From Epiperipatus broadwayi (taxonomy: Eukaryota; Onychophora; Udeonychophora; Euonychophora; Peripatidae), in contig JAQFVV010006197.1 of assembly GCA_028023455.1 (NCBI GenBank), forward strand, positions 16,735,254 through 16,799,253: 64,000 bases of DNA, given 5' to 3'. Shown one piece after another: positions 1-11,959 of the stretch. Under the pieces are notes generated by a model. The model did no database searches, was not told the DNA's origin, and worked only from the letters and a program-made list of their open reading frames with translations. Both the position numbers and the translations under genes were made by a program. Every line of letters starts with the position of its first letter. Position 1 is the first letter of the stretch.

Positions 1-1174
1 AAACTAAATGCTATTATATTTCATAATAGTATATTACAAATAACTGTAGTTTCTTTACATGAGTCAGACTAATAACAAAATGGGTCACAAGACAGAAGCT
101 AATTAAAATAGTCTGTAATATCTAGAGTGCTTTCTATAACAAAAAGGAATTAAAATAGTCTGTAATATCCAGACTGCTTTCTATAACAAAAAGGAATTTG
201 AGATTACAATTAAGACTATACTACCTTACTTACTAAGATTTGAACAGCACTCATTTCAGAGAAAAATATCAATGCACAGAAATTGAGTTACAAAAAATAA
301 AAACTTGAAACAAAGCTACCATAACAAATTAGTTAAATGCTAGTGCACTAGGCTTTTTGAGTGTGTTCCCTTGATCTGGATTCACTGATAGAAGGCTTGG
401 GTGAGTCAGTTAGTGGTTTCTTTGTAGTTATTTCTTATGGCATTACAGGGAGTTAATGAGACACAGGGAGCACGAACCTGTCCTGGCAAAAAGCTTAGTA
501 AACCATGGTATAAGAATATCTTTACAGTAAGTTTAGTGTTCATTCTAAGTTGAATAATTGTAGGTTCATCGTTCTTTCAGAATATGCAGGAATTGTTCTT
601 CTCACAGAGTTTTGGCAGGAATAGTTTATGCAAGTATCTCTCAGAGTTTTTGCAAGTATCTCCCCAAGTTGATATAACTATAATACAATAACCTGCTTAA
701 GCCTTTTATAGAAAAATCTCTCATATCTAGACCAATTACAAAACTTTTTCTACTTTTTTTTAAATTAAAATTTATAAAAAAAATTTAATCTAGCTAACAA
801 AAGCTATGCAATTAGAAAAAAGAAATTGCCTTTTACAGATCTAGGGATAACAAATGAAAAATTAATTTCTGTTTTTTCTTTAATTAGTTATTTTTATCAA
901 TCTAAATCTGAAAGACAATTTATTTATACAAGTCACTTTTATATAAAAAAAACTAATCTTAATTTGTTTGTTTATTTGTTTGTTTTTTCTAAAATTAAAA
1001 ACTAAATATAGCTGTGGGGTTAAAATATAATTCCTACGTACATACATTTATATTTGTACAAACATAAAAACAAAAACTTTTAATCAAGTTTTATAAACAA
1101 AATCAAACTTATATAAACTTTGTTTATCTTTATAAAACTTCAACTTTGTAATCGTGTTTTAAGCATTCATTACA
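1..1174 (-). repeat. 3' LTR of gypsy-type element (partial)
   Basis: Aligns base for base with 6176-7339 with small indels. On the minus strand it would start TGTAATG (plus strand ends CATTACA at 1174), giving the usual TG start. Its far end, about 0.7 kb, lies left of the window. No ORF of its own. Confidence 0.85.
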
Positions 1175-1834
1175 ACTGCCTCTCTGTCATCTAAAAAAAA
1201 GAATGCTTAGCTAATTTCACTCTTCTTACTTCTCACAAGTTTTTCCTAAATCTGGTTTTCCCTGAGTTTGACTTCTTAAGTCTACCTTTTGTCTCCTATC
1301 TTTTAAGTGGCTGGCCTGAGGCTCCATGCATTATAAGATTCATACAGCATGCATTTATCTTCCAATACAAAGGCATTTGAACACTTTTCCTTTGTATAGT
1401 AAAAGGTCAATCATATACTGGAAAAAATTTCTTATTTTGATGCTATGTCAGATTGCTGACGTAACGTTTTCTTACAAAAACCAAATCTCCTACCTTGAAT
1501 CTACATGGTTGTTAATTTCCTCTCTTTACTCATATTTCAGCCATTATTCAAGCATTTCTCTTATCCATTTCTTTATAAATTTTCTCCCGATCTACAGGCA
1601 AGCGAGCCTTTATCAGCATTGGATAATTCTCTCCAAAATGTAATCTGATGAGTGCAAACCCTATCTATTCATTCTGTGTTCATTTTATGTAATTAGTGGT
1701 GTTTTCTGTTTGATTCATCATTCATGGTGATTTTTGCTGACATAAAGCCAAAATAAATATTTTAACTTCCTCATGATGCTCTCATAGAAATTAGATTGGG
1801 GATTATGAATAGATGTTAATATGTGTTGAATGCC

Positions 1835-2340
1835 CTATTGTTGAATCCACTGTTTCCAGCAGTGGGATTTAAAGGATGTCCCATGTTCTGTAAGTATCAT
1901 TTGGGGTTTACCAATCTTAGGAAACTGATACTCCTGCAAGATCCAGTTAGTACTTAGAGTATCTGCCTTTCTTAATGGATACGTGCTCACATACTTGGAA
2001 AATATGTCATACATTATGACTAAATATCGGTAACAGTTATAGGCTGGTAAGGGTCCATAAAAGTCTATGGCCAACAATTCATTAGGGTTGTGTGCTAAAA
2101 TAGGCTGTAATATCCCAGTAAATCTCTTGTTTATATGTTTAGTTTGTGAACATAGATGATATTTTCCCAAAACTGATGAACATTTGAATATAAACTTAGC
2201 CAGTAAAATACTTCCCTGGGCATATGCTCTACTTCACATAGGCCAAAGTGTCCACAAAGGCAATGTATGTAGTCTATAAGTTTGTTTCTGGGGTATAAGG
2301 ATTCTCCATAAGTTCCTCCATGGCAACCCTATATTGCTAT
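1835..2340 (-). pseudogene. Integrase fragment of gypsy-type element
   Basis: A 111-residue open stretch (1835-2170) has the integrase core signature: ELLAIDFYGPLP near its N-terminal third (first catalytic Asp), then YLVIMYDIFSKYV and, about 50 residues on, ILTEHGTSFKSHCW, where a normal integrase has TDxGxxF with the second Asp. Here that Asp reads as Glu, a likely inactivating change. Upstream (2170-2340), in shifted frames, an HH-CC-like stretch with CGHFG can be read. The third catalytic Glu lies beyond the open part. Integration of the cDNA would be its role in an intact element; this copy is broken. Confidence 0.8.
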
Positions 2341-2759
2341 GTACAATCATTTATCTATACAGTTTATATTTTCCCAATGTCGCTGTATCACTGGGTTCAG
2401 AAGTTTCTATCGCTTTTTTATATGTAATAATTTGTGCATACTCTGGGTTGGTATTTTGGGCAGCCTTAGTAATTGTTGCTCTATGGACTGACCTATGGCC
2501 AATGTGAATGCTGCAATTCTCAGATTGTTGGTCTTGAGATGATGTAGGGTATCTTCCTTGCTTTACAATATAGAACTTTATACTGGAATTTCTGTGGCAT
2601 AAGACTCCATCATATTAATCAATCATTTGATAAACAACTGCTATTAAGAAATTCTAAGCTCTTATGATCTGTGATTACAACAATCTCTGACCCAAGCAAC
2701 AATAGTTGGAATTTACTGAAAACCCTCCTTTTCCATCATTGTATAATTATTTTCTGCCC

Positions 2760-2990
2760 TTTTAGCTTGTGGCTACAAAAATACAACACTCTGTGATGTG
2801 TTGTTTGTCACTTTGAAATAACACTACCCTGAGCCCTTGCACACTACTGTCAATCTGAACATAAAAAGGTTGTGAAAAGTCAGGGTAGGCTAGAACCACC
2901 TGTTCCAAGAACTTTTTAATGTGTTGAAATTTCTGCTCCTGTTTGGACTCCCATATTCATTTTTGGTCTTTTGCTAATAACTGAAGCAAA
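2760..2990 (-). pseudogene. RNase H start of gypsy-type element
   Basis: The minus-strand translation contains FYVQIDSSVQGLRVVLFQ, matching the Ty3/gypsy RNase H opening (tDAS..glGavL.Q) with its catalytic Asp. It follows the RT fingers-palm region and precedes the integrase, as expected. In-frame stops follow within about 40 codons. It was too broken to appear as one long ORF. Confidence 0.65.
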
Positions 2991-3860
2991 TTTGCAGCAT
3001 CTAATGCAAAATTTTTGCAGAATCTATGGTAAAAATTGCATAATCCCAGAAAAGACCACACCTGATGCTTTTTAGTGGGTGTAGGAAAATGTATCACTGT
3101 TACTTTCTCTGGATGAGATTTAATGCTCTCTTTTTCTATTATGAAGCCTAAAAATGCAACCTAGTCCTGGACCAGGCAATTTTTTGTAAATTGACGGTAG
3201 TTTTTCTGGTAACACTCCATTAAGAATATTTTCAAGTGTTTCATATGTTCTTCCATATTTTTAGATCTGATGACAATGTCATCCATATACATCACAATCA
3301 GGTTCTTGATTTTGTCTGATAACATTTGATCCAAATACTTTAGAAATCCTGAACTGCTATTGATTAATCTAAAAGGTGTGTGCCTAAACACATACATATA
3401 CCCTTCATATCGGAAGCCAGTATATTTGCAGTCAGATGGGTGTAGAGGGATCTGCCAGTAAGTGGAAGTCAAGTCCAACATAGACAAAATGGTTTTCTCT
3501 TGAAATTTTGAGAGAATGTCCCATTATTGTAGGAGGAATATTTCTTTCCAGAATGGTAATGGAATTTAACCTTCAGGCATCCAAACATATTCTGACAGAT
3601 CCACCTTTCTTCTTTACCACTGCCAATGAATTAATATATGGGAATGTGTGCTTTCCAATGACTCCCCCATTCAATCATTTGCTGTATTTGGAGATCTACC
3701 TTAGCATTATTTTGAAATGGAATAGGGTATGAACGACTCTGGAAATGGCTTTTATCTTTAACTTGAATGCGATGCACATAATCCTCAATGGTCTTAGGCC
3801 TATTTGAAAAAACTGAATAAAACTCCCTCAACAGTTCCATTAGAGAGTGTTGTTATTTCA
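2991..3860 (-). pseudogene. Reverse transcriptase of gypsy-type element, frameshifted
   Basis: Two main open pieces. 3631-3840 encodes the RT entry segment (LREFYSVFSNRPKT...EDYVHRIQVKDKSHFQSRSYPIP). 3161-3487 encodes the palm: MLDLTSTYWQIPLHPSD (motif A Asp), FRHTPFRLINSSSGF (motif B) and LIVMYMDDIVIRSKN (motif C, the YxDD box). The two are separated by a frameshifted gap near 3490-3630. The catalytic residues survive but the frame does not. This domain would copy element RNA into cDNA; this copy is dead. Confidence 0.88.
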
Positions 3861-4126
3861 CTCCTTTTAAAATAGATTGTAACACTTTATTTTGCATTTC
3901 CACAGAATCCCTCACTTACTGTGTGCACTGTACCTGAAGTGGTGTATAATTCTTCAGTGCTTCAAATGGCATCAAAACTTCTTAGCAAACAAATGAACAT
4001 TTGTCATAATCCAACACACATCTATGCCTATATAAAAAATCAGTCCCAATTATATGTATCTTGTACAAGATCATGCATTATTAAAAAGACATGGTCTAAC
4101 TCTACCTTACCCAGATGCAACTGCAA

Positions 4127-4370
4127 TCATACCTGTTTGGTTTTAATATTTGCTTTCTTGCCATTGTCCAGTGTCACGTGCATGCTCTTTATTGGGGGTG
4201 TATACAAACATGGCTGGTCTTCTTTTATTTTCACATAAAACTTACTAGAGAGCAATGACATTTGACTTCCTGAATCAATCAATGCTTCTGTAATGATATC
4301 TCCAGTCTTTATACTGATAATAGAACAAGTCTGCATAGATCCATTCTATGCTGGTTCTTCTTGGTCCACC
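4127..4370 (-). pseudogene. Retropepsin (aspartic protease) of gypsy-type element
   Basis: The open 69-residue stretch reads ITEALIDSGSQMSLLSSKFY near its middle, with the DSGS active-site box and the hydrophobic strands on both sides; the second loop (VTLDNGKKANIKT) follows. It sits upstream of RT on the same strand, the expected order. A whole protease would be about 100 residues; both ends here run into stops. Confidence 0.75.
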
Positions 4371-4379
4371 ACCACATTA

Positions 4380-5478
4380 GCTAGTTCTATTGTTTTCTTT
4401 ACTTTTTTTATTGAATCTGGTAATTGACTCTTTTGACCCATTACTATCAAAATTACCTGATCACCCTGCATTATTCTCTTTTTTTCACCACTTCTTGGGC
4501 TTGATTATGTTCTATTTCAGTTAACAGTTTAACTGTTTCTTCAAAGTTAATGTTGCTACTATACAACATGGTCTGCTGTATATCCCCTGGCATATTGTTC
4601 AAGTCTGTTTGTCATATCAGCCTCTCAAATAAAGAGAAAGCTATCAATGACTTCAGCCTTGCTACTTGTCTGGAGAAAAACTGGGTGTAAGTTTCTCCAT
4701 TACCCCTAGTATATCTTTCTTGTGATATATTGATGAAGATATGATACTGCTTTTCTTCACTCCAAAAAGTGTGTACAATTTACATCTGTAATCCATCTGT
4801 GGCTTAGTCCTTAAAATATGCCATCAATCCTCAGCCACCTTTTGTAAATAGATGTGTGCAATTGCCAGTTGTTCAGTCATCTGCCAATTATGAAATCAAA
4901 ACATCTCTTGCAGGCTCTCCAAATGCTCTAATGGGCTTTTCCAAATATCAGTCCTAAAAGATTTTATTTGCCAATGTATTTTGGTCATGACTATCTTCAG
5001 CCTCTTTTCTAAATTTATTTAAATTACAAATGAAGCTTTTCTTTCTAAATCTATTTATTAATTATTTTTTTAAATCTTTAACTGCTAATTATATATATAT
5101 TTAAAATGCAAAACTTAAACTCTTTACTTTTTTTTTTTAATGCGGACCTAAACTCTTTGCTTTTTTATTTTATTTTACGCACATAACAGCTAATTTTTAA
5201 TTCTAAAAAAAAATTTTTTTATTATTTCTAAAACATGAACCTAAACTCTTTGCCTTTTTTTTTTTTTTTACAAACTTAGAACTAATAAATAATAAACTCT
5301 TTTTAAATATAAAAATCTTAAACATGGACAGATCCGAAATTATCTGCACCTCTCCATTAACTTTTATCTATCACTAACTTTATTTCACCTATTTTTGCCT
5401 ACCATTTTTCTTTATTTTTTCCAACCATCCGAATAAAACATCTCATGTAAAGTTTTAATAGCGGCTCTCACGTTTGGG
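4380..5478 (-). pseudogene. Gag remnant and leader of gypsy-type element
   Basis: Between the protease and the right LTR no long frame is left. Short minus-strand pieces around 4480-5000 look gag-like (Trp, Leu and Gln rich) but stops occur every 20-40 codons. From about 5000 to 5330 it turns into A/T homopolymer runs. The segment next to the LTR (5455-5490) reads on the minus strand as TTGGCACACCCAAACGTGAG, resembling the TGGCGCCC-type primer-binding sites of retroelements, with a few bases extra. Confidence 0.5.
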
Positions 5479-7339
5479 TGTGCCAACAATTATTTACCTA
5501 TATACCAGAAGAAAAGATTTTGTTTTGCATATACTGACCACAAGGGTGCCACTAGTCTGAAAAATTGGAACTAGACATTTGTCTTAAGGGTGGTCAGGAT
5601 ATACAAACATGAATGCACTGGACTAGTTCAATTAAGCAAATGAGATTATATGTTTTGTTCCAAAGATTGGGAAAGTAACAACAGAAAACAAAATCAACTA
5701 AATAAAATGAATAAATATTTTATTAGTAATATGATTAAATAAAACTTTAAACATACTACTCATACATTCATCAAAAACTAAAATATTTTAACATGGCTTA
5801 GAGAGCCATTTTCTGTGTGTGATATAATTATATTGAAAAGAGTGCAAAAACACTGACAGTAGCAAAAGTACCAGTAAGTATTCAGGGATCTTATGTAACT
5901 GAAGGGGGTTAGCTTCTTGCTTCTAACCAATAGTTATGAAAAGAATGAATCTCAATAATTGAGATTTCTTAGAGCTTATGCTGAAATGGGAGAAATGGGA
6001 AGATAGCTTCCAAAACATTAACTTTAAGAAACAAAGCAAGGGCATTGAAAGTTATTACTTTCAATTAATTGATCTCCCTCAGAGAGAGACAGGCTAGGGG
6101 CTCACAATCTATCTATTAAAGGGTGAAAATGATCATATGTACCTCTAATAAATGAATTGGAAGCTCAAATGAATGAAACTAAATGCTATTATATTTCATA
6201 ATAGTATATTACAAATAATTGTAGTTTCTCAACATGAGTCAGATTAATAACAAAATGAGTAGTGAGCCAGAAGCTTATTAAAATAGTCTGTAATATCCAG
6301 ACTGCTTTCTATAACAAAAAAGAATGTGATATTATAATTAAGACTATACTACTTTACTTACTAAGACTTGAACAGAACATATAGTACTGGTTTGAAACTA
6401 GCACTCATTTAAGAGGAAAATAATGCACAGAAACCAAATTACAGAAAATAAAAATAAAACTTGAAACACATGTATATTTAAAAAGAAAACAAATTTAAGA
6501 CAATAAAGTTAGTTAAATTGTGGAATGTAAGATACCTTATACAAATTAGTTAAACCCTAGTGTGCTGGGCTTCTTGAGCATGGTCCCTTGATCTGGATTT
6601 ACTGACAGCAGGCTTGGGCATGTCAGTTAGTGATTTCTTTGTAGTTGTTTCTTATGGCATTACAGGAAGCTAATGGAGACACAGAGAGCATAATCCTGTC
6701 CTTGTGAAAAAGCTTAGCCAACCATGGTATGAGAAAATATCTTTGCAGTAAGTTTAGTGCTCATTCTAAGTAGAATAACTAGGTTTAGCTTTCAAAATAT
6801 GCAGGAATTATTCTTCTCTCAGAGTTTTTGCAAGAATCTTCCTGAGTTGATGTAACTATAATACAATAACCTGATTAAGCCTTTTATAGAAAAATCTCTC
6901 ATATCTAAACCAATTACAAAGCCTTTTTTCCTTTTTTTAAAATTAAAATTTATAACAATTTTCATCTAGCTAACAATAGCTATGCAATTAGAGAAAAGAA
7001 ATTGCTTTTTACAGATCTAGGGATTAACAAATGAAAAATTCTTTTTTTTTCTTTCTTTAATTAATTATTCTTATCAATCTAAATCTGTAAGGCAATTTAT
7101 TTATACAAGTCATTTCTATATTAAAAAAACTAATCTTAATATGTTTTTTCTAAAATTAAAAACTAAATATAGCTGTGGGGTTAAAATATAATTCCCACAT
7201 ACATACATATATATTTGTACAGACATAAAAAAACAACAAAACTTTTAATCAAGTTTTATAAACAAAATTGAACTTATATAAATGTATTTTTATCCTTATA
7301 AAACTTTAACTTTGTAATGGTGTTTTAAGTATCCATTAC
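5479..7339 (-). repeat. 5' LTR of gypsy-type element
   Basis: About 1.86 kb. The part from 6176 to 7339 matches 1-1174. The left border is placed at a TGTG dinucleotide pair (5479-5482) next to the putative primer-binding site; this border is inferred, because the partner LTR is cut by the window. The right border is where similarity to the left LTR stops (CATTAC). Two A-rich segments (about 6440-6530) are indels relative to the left copy. Confidence 0.75.
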
Positions 7340-7340
7340 T

Positions 7341-7592
7341 ATATATATATAAACGCTCAGAGTTAGTGTTTAGATCTAGTTTCTTATTCCTATCCTTCAC
7401 TGATGATAGCAAATCAGCTCGAAATCATGATCTGAAGGTGGAACTAACGATAGAGATAGTGAATGCTACTCTGATGTTTATGTAAACAAACATACACTTT
7501 GATGGTGTTTTTGGTAAAATGCCATCTATTGATCATAAATACAAGCGTTAGAAAGTTTAACTTGCTTTTTTATTTTTCATATATATATATAT
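7341..7592 (+). mobile_element. Short HHR-bearing retroelement copy (family A, single unit)
   Basis: Resembles the 3' half of the 409-413-bp unit at 24.1-25.6 kb: the shared parts run from AGTTAGTGTTTAGATCTAG through the ribozyme to CCATCTATTGATCAT and the AAACTTGTTTT-like tail. It is flanked on both sides by (TA)n runs (7341-7352 and 7580-7592). It lies directly against the gypsy LTR. No coding capacity. Mobility is inferred from its repeated occurrence. Confidence 0.7.
7394..7438 (+). ncRNA. Type I hammerhead ribozyme (copy 1)
   Basis: Order of parts: stem I strand CCUUCA (7394-7399), core CUGAUGA (7400-7406), stem II hairpin 7407-7420 with AGC/GCU pairs, core GAAA (7421-7424), stem III UCAUGA (7425-7430, palindromic), cleavage dinucleotide UC (7431-7432), stem I return strand UGAAGG (7433-7438). 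Stem I pairs over all 6 bp and differs from copies 3 and 5 by a compensatory C-G to U-A change. The terminal pair of stem II is a U/C mismatch. All core bases of the HHR consensus are present. Self-cleavage after C7432 is predicted, not shown. Confidence 0.85.
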
Positions 7593-7875
7593 GATTTTTA
7601 TTTTTATAAATTTTGAATTAATTTAAAACAAATAAACTTGTTGGTTGTCATTACAATGCAAATTCATTGGATAATCATATTTGAATGAGATGATATTCAA
7701 TGATTGATTATACAACATAATTCATTAAAAGCAGTTATAAAAATAATTCAGAAATCAAAAACACAGGTTGTGTAAGAAAGTGTAGTTACATATTATTTGT
7801 TTCATATTGAATTTTATGCTTATTATCTGACTGGGTATAGGTTTTATACAGTAATAAATTAACTGATTTGACATG

Positions 7876-8480
7876 CTTAAATATTTAAAATAGAAATAAA
7901 GCAAACTAACTCCTTTTTAAAACTTGTTTTTTATATGACTATTACATGAAAAAAAAAAATCCAACGTTTCAACTATTTTATATAGTCTTTTTCAAGGCAC
8001 ACTAAAATAAAATAAAATATATATAACAAATAACACATATTCCATAAAAATAAATAAATAAATAAACAAACAAAAAATTACAAAATATATTTGTAACCAA
8101 AAATATACCTTATCTCACTCTCTTTTCCTATTACCAACAAACAACTCAAAGAGAAACAGTTTCCTTTTATTAAAAAAAAAAAGGAAATTGTTTCTCTTTG
8201 AGTTGTGTTTGTTGGTAATAGGAAAAGGGAGTGAGGTAAGGTATATTTTTGGTTATGAATATATTTTGTAATTTTTTGTTTGTTTATTTATTTATTTATT
8301 TTTATGGAATATGTGTTATTTGTTATATATATATTTTATTTTAGTGTACCTTGAAAAAAACTATTTAAAATAGTCGAAACGTTGGATTTTTTTTTTCATG
8401 TATTAGTCATATAAAAATAAAAAACAAGTTTTAAAAAGAAGGAGTTCGTTTATTTTATTTCTATTTTGGATATTTATGAA
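7876..8480. mobile_element. Long foldback element with hairpin-GAAAC motif in each arm
   Basis: The left arm (about 7876-8173) and right arm (about 8184-8480) are reverse complements with few mismatches; the loop is an A run of about 10 nt. Each arm carries, facing outward from the centre, a motif of TTGAAAA, a 5-bp hairpin (ACTAT/ATAGT), GAAAC and GTTGGA, at 8350-8385 on the plus strand and 7961-7998 on the minus strand. The same arrangement occurs at PLE 3' ends at 12.0, 13.4 and 55.8 kb, so it may be a PLE terminal-repeat derivative. No coding potential. Such a palindrome would form a very stable RNA or DNA hairpin. Confidence 0.75.
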
Positions 8481-9402
8481 CTATTTTGAAAAGAAGAACT
8501 CTGTGCTTGATATATTAAATTACTTAAATATTTAATAAATGATTGAAACCTTATTGTTATTATTTTGTTATTAACAAGTAATAGATATACTAAAAATAGA
8601 AATTATATATGAATTGATTGATGATTGATAAAGATGCAAATATGATAATTATTGAAAATGAGTAAAGGTAGTTGCAATGAAATATTCATGTATTTTATTT
8701 TAGGTCAATATTGATTGAATTAAGTATAATGTTAAGTTAATATACAGTCATAAAGATCATAATCTTATTCAGTTATAGAGCTTGTGATAGTATTTTATTT
8801 TATTTTGTTAAAAATTAGAGTGATTTTCTCTAATTATATTTAAAGTTCATTAGTGTAAGTCTTAAAGTTAGTTTAAATATTAAATTTTAATACTAATATT
8901 TGACAATAATAAATCTAACAATTTTTCATATGCTTTGATAGTTATAGTCTAAAGTTTTAATAACTTAGCTTTAACAAACTGAAAAGTAATTGGATATGAT
9001 TTGTCAATTATTGAAATAAGCATAAATCAAATAAGAATCTATCATTTATTTTGTATATTGTTATAATTGGATATTAAAATTTTTAAAGTTATTTAATAGG
9101 ATGATTTGATTTTATAATATTTTAAGTGGATGAAAATGGAAAGATATGTCAGATTAATTGATTTTGCAAGTGCTTTTATTTTATTTAGTTGTAATTACAA
9201 ATCAATTATTGAGCTATATATTTTGTAAGATATCATTGATATTGTAAACTTGTAGGGCATATTAAGATTATTATTTCATCAATCTATGAATTATTTTGTT
9301 TAAATAGAACTAGAAATAATGTTTGACTTTTGGTACAAATTTGTACTATTATAAACAGTGTGTTGATTCATAAGGAATATTAAAGTTTATCTGTGTAATT
9401 CT

Positions 9403-9690
9403 TTGTCATTATCTTTATTCTATTATAAGGGATCTATACTATAGGCATATACTGTTATTTATAAAAAAAAAAATATTTAGTTTTATTGCTTTATCTTTGA
9501 TCTATTGAAAATAACGCTTATATTTAGCACAGTTTGAAGTTTTTTTATTTTTGTCATTATTTTTATTCTCTTATAAGGGATCTATATTATAGGCATATAC
9601 TGTTATTTATAGGAAAATGATATTTAATTTTATTGCTTTATCTTTGATCTAGTGAAAATAATGCTTATATTTAGCATAGTTTGAACTACT
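9403..9690. repeat. Tandem duplication, period 148 bp
   Basis: Two adjacent copies start with TTGTCATTAT at 9403 and 9551. They share AAGGGATCTATA, AGGCATATACTGTTATTTAT and TTGCTTTATCTTTGATCTA in the same order, with about 10% divergence. No coding content. Confidence 0.85.
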
Positions 9691-10030
9691 GTTTTATTTG
9701 TTTTCTATCCATTCTAAATGCTAGTGGAATTTATGAGATTATAATAAAGATTATTATTATTGTTTTATTAACATAAGTGTTAGATTGTTATTTATTAATT
9801 GATATTCATTTTTGTTTAGTTTATTATTTTTATTCTATTACAAATAATGCTGTAATTCACAGGCATTATTAAATTATGATTGTTCTTCCTTCGTTTATTA
9901 TTTTTATTCTGCTACAAATGATGAACAATAATAAGACTGTGAGTTAGGATACAGCATGACCCACATATTAATTCTGTTACAAATGCCATCCAAGACAATG
10001 GGGCTATAACAGAAATTAGCATACATACAT

Positions 10031-10858
10031 ATTTATTCTATTACAATATGTATATATTGTACCTACTGAAATTTGAGATTTATTTCAGAACGTCGTAAAA
10101 TGTCAGTCATATTTTTTTTTCTTGTTTTATTTTTGGATGGTGAATATGTTAACTTATGAAACATTGAACTGTGCTGCTATGACAGTGATAATATTAATAT
10201 AAAATTGTTTATTATTAATTGTATTGTAAGATTGTAAATTGACTATTTATTTAAAAAAGGAAAATGCATATGTAAATAATAAAGCATATAGTTTGAATAA
10301 AAATATTATCATTTTGTTATATATTTCATTTTTGTGTGCATTAGCGATAGTAAATTATGAACAGTACAAATATTTAGTATTTCACATACATTTTTTTTTA
10401 TTTGTATGATATTATATTAAGGAAATATGTATAAAAATAAAATATATTTGCAATGTAATATATTGAAAATGTGATGTAGATTGTTTGATTTTTGTTAGAA
10501 TGAAAAACAGTATTCGTATATTAAACACATAAATATTTATTGTATGTAATAATTGTGAAATGATTTTTTTTATTATTTGTCATTATTGTGTAAATTTTTT
10601 TATTGAATGCTACTGGAAATTTTTTAGAGGATTGCTATAGTTACACTGACATCAATGAAAAAAATCTTATAAATACAACTGATTAGTTTGAATTCACTCT
10701 CTGTCTTTATTTTTGCTTTAAATGGAAGCACCTATAAATTTCTTTATATGATTTTTTTTTAATTTCCCTTAAAGTATATAGTTGCCTGAACAAAATATAG
10801 GTGGAGGAGTAATATTATCTACCCATGAATCAGGCAGCATATCGAGAAAATTTTATGG
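10031..10858. other. AT-rich DNA without recognised features
   Basis: No ORF above chance, no inverted or tandem structure that I can see; T- and A-runs only. Confidence 0.5.
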
Positions 10859-11346
10859 GAAAATGACAATTTATTACAAAAAGAAAAATCATTGAAATTG
10901 CTTCATTAAGTTGTAAGTCATCAGAATATTTTTATCTTTTAAAATGGATATTAATTTTATATTTAAAGACAAACATCAAAAGGTGTACAAGAGTCATATC
11001 CACCTGCCTGTGTAATTTTATTAAATCGATTGATCAATTTTTTTTAAAGATATGAATCACTTTAATTTAGCATCATATCATTCTAGATAAAGCTAGCATC
11101 TATGAAAATGACAATTTATTACAAAAAGAAAAATCATTGAAATTGCTTCATTAAGTTGTAAGTCATCAGAATATTTTTATCTTTTAAAATGGATATTAAT
11201 TTATATTTTAAAGACAAACATCAAAAGGTGTACACGAGTCATATCCACCTGCCTGTGTAATTTTATTAAATCGATTGATCAATTTTTTTTTAAAGATATG
11301 AATCACTTTAATTTAGCATCATATTCTAGATAAAGCTAGCATCTAT
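10859..11346. repeat. Recent tandem duplication, period 245 bp
   Basis: Copy 1 starts at GAAAATGACAATTTATTAC (10859) and copy 2 at the same word (11104). The two are nearly identical, including ATCAAAAGGTGTACA and TCATATCCACCTGCCTGTG; differences are a few substitutions (e.g. CAAGAG/CACGAG) and short indels. This marks it as young. No domain is encoded. Confidence 0.92.
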
Positions 11347-11955
11347 TCATTCATAATATTTTGAAATCATATTTGACACAATAATTATTATTTGAAAGAA
11401 TAATTTGAATATATGCATAAAACATCAGAATTGATAAAATGTACTTTGGATTTAAAAGTTTTCACAAATATATTATATCTTCTCTGGAACAAAGATATAC
11501 TATTTGTTTATAGTTTGAAATAGGCATCAGAACTGTGATGCCATCCTGGAAATACAGTATTTAAAGAGTTTCATTCAGATCATTTATTTATATTTGTCAT
11601 TATTATTGATATATATTTTTATTTCTCTTCATTTAAAAATGTAAGATATTTATTGATCAATATGATTAAATTAAATAGTAATCTATTTACATACTAAAAT
11701 ATAAGAGAATTACATTTTCCTAAGTTTAAACTCATATCTTGTGGCATAGTAATTATTTTAATATTTAAAAAATATTTTTTTTTATTTGTTGATTTTAAAC
11801 TTACTTTGGGTATATCACTTACATTAGAATTTCAAAAAGATTTTATCACAACAAGTATTCACTTTATTTTGTTCTGTTAAATTTTATTAAGAAATAACTA
11901 GATTCATCTTTGTATATATATAATTAATTGTATAAAAAGATATATAATTAAAATT
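11347..11955. other. AT-rich DNA without recognised features
   Basis: No gene or repeat structure seen. It ends in a TATATATA tract (about 11914) next to the PLE fragment pair. Confidence 0.5.
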
Positions 11956-11959
11956 ATCC

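Larger units (their letters stand above)
1..7339 (-). mobile_element. Ty3/gypsy-type LTR retrotransposon, decayed, left end outside the window
   Basis: The element is read on the minus strand. Bases 1-1174 and 6176-7339 are about 90% alike over their whole length and are the shared parts of two LTRs; the region between holds, in minus-strand order, a gag remnant, retropepsin, RT, RNase H and integrase. That PR-RT-RH-IN order is the Ty3/gypsy type (family knowledge). A purine-rich tract lies just inside the left (3') LTR around 1175-1200, where a polypurine tract is expected. A candidate primer-binding segment abuts the right LTR around 5455-5490. All coding parts carry stops and frameshifts, so this copy cannot be autonomous. 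The right flank starts with TATAT; the matching left flank is outside the window. Confidence 0.85.
7593..10030. repeat. Old AT-rich interspersed repeat (paralogue of 22995-23880 and 28280-29170)
   Basis: By eye the stretch from 7600 to 9260 aligns in the same order with 23000-23870; for example, the blocks around 8755-8960 and 23340-23545 share long runs of matching words. The stretch 9680-9900 aligns with 28615-28870. There is no ORF with a recognisable domain. A foldback (7876-8480) sits inside this copy and is absent from the second. The nature of the repeat is unknown. Confidence 0.5.

Noticed and set aside
1644-1670. CTGATGAGTGCAAACC near the gypsy element
   Set aside because: No GAAA and no stem I pairing.
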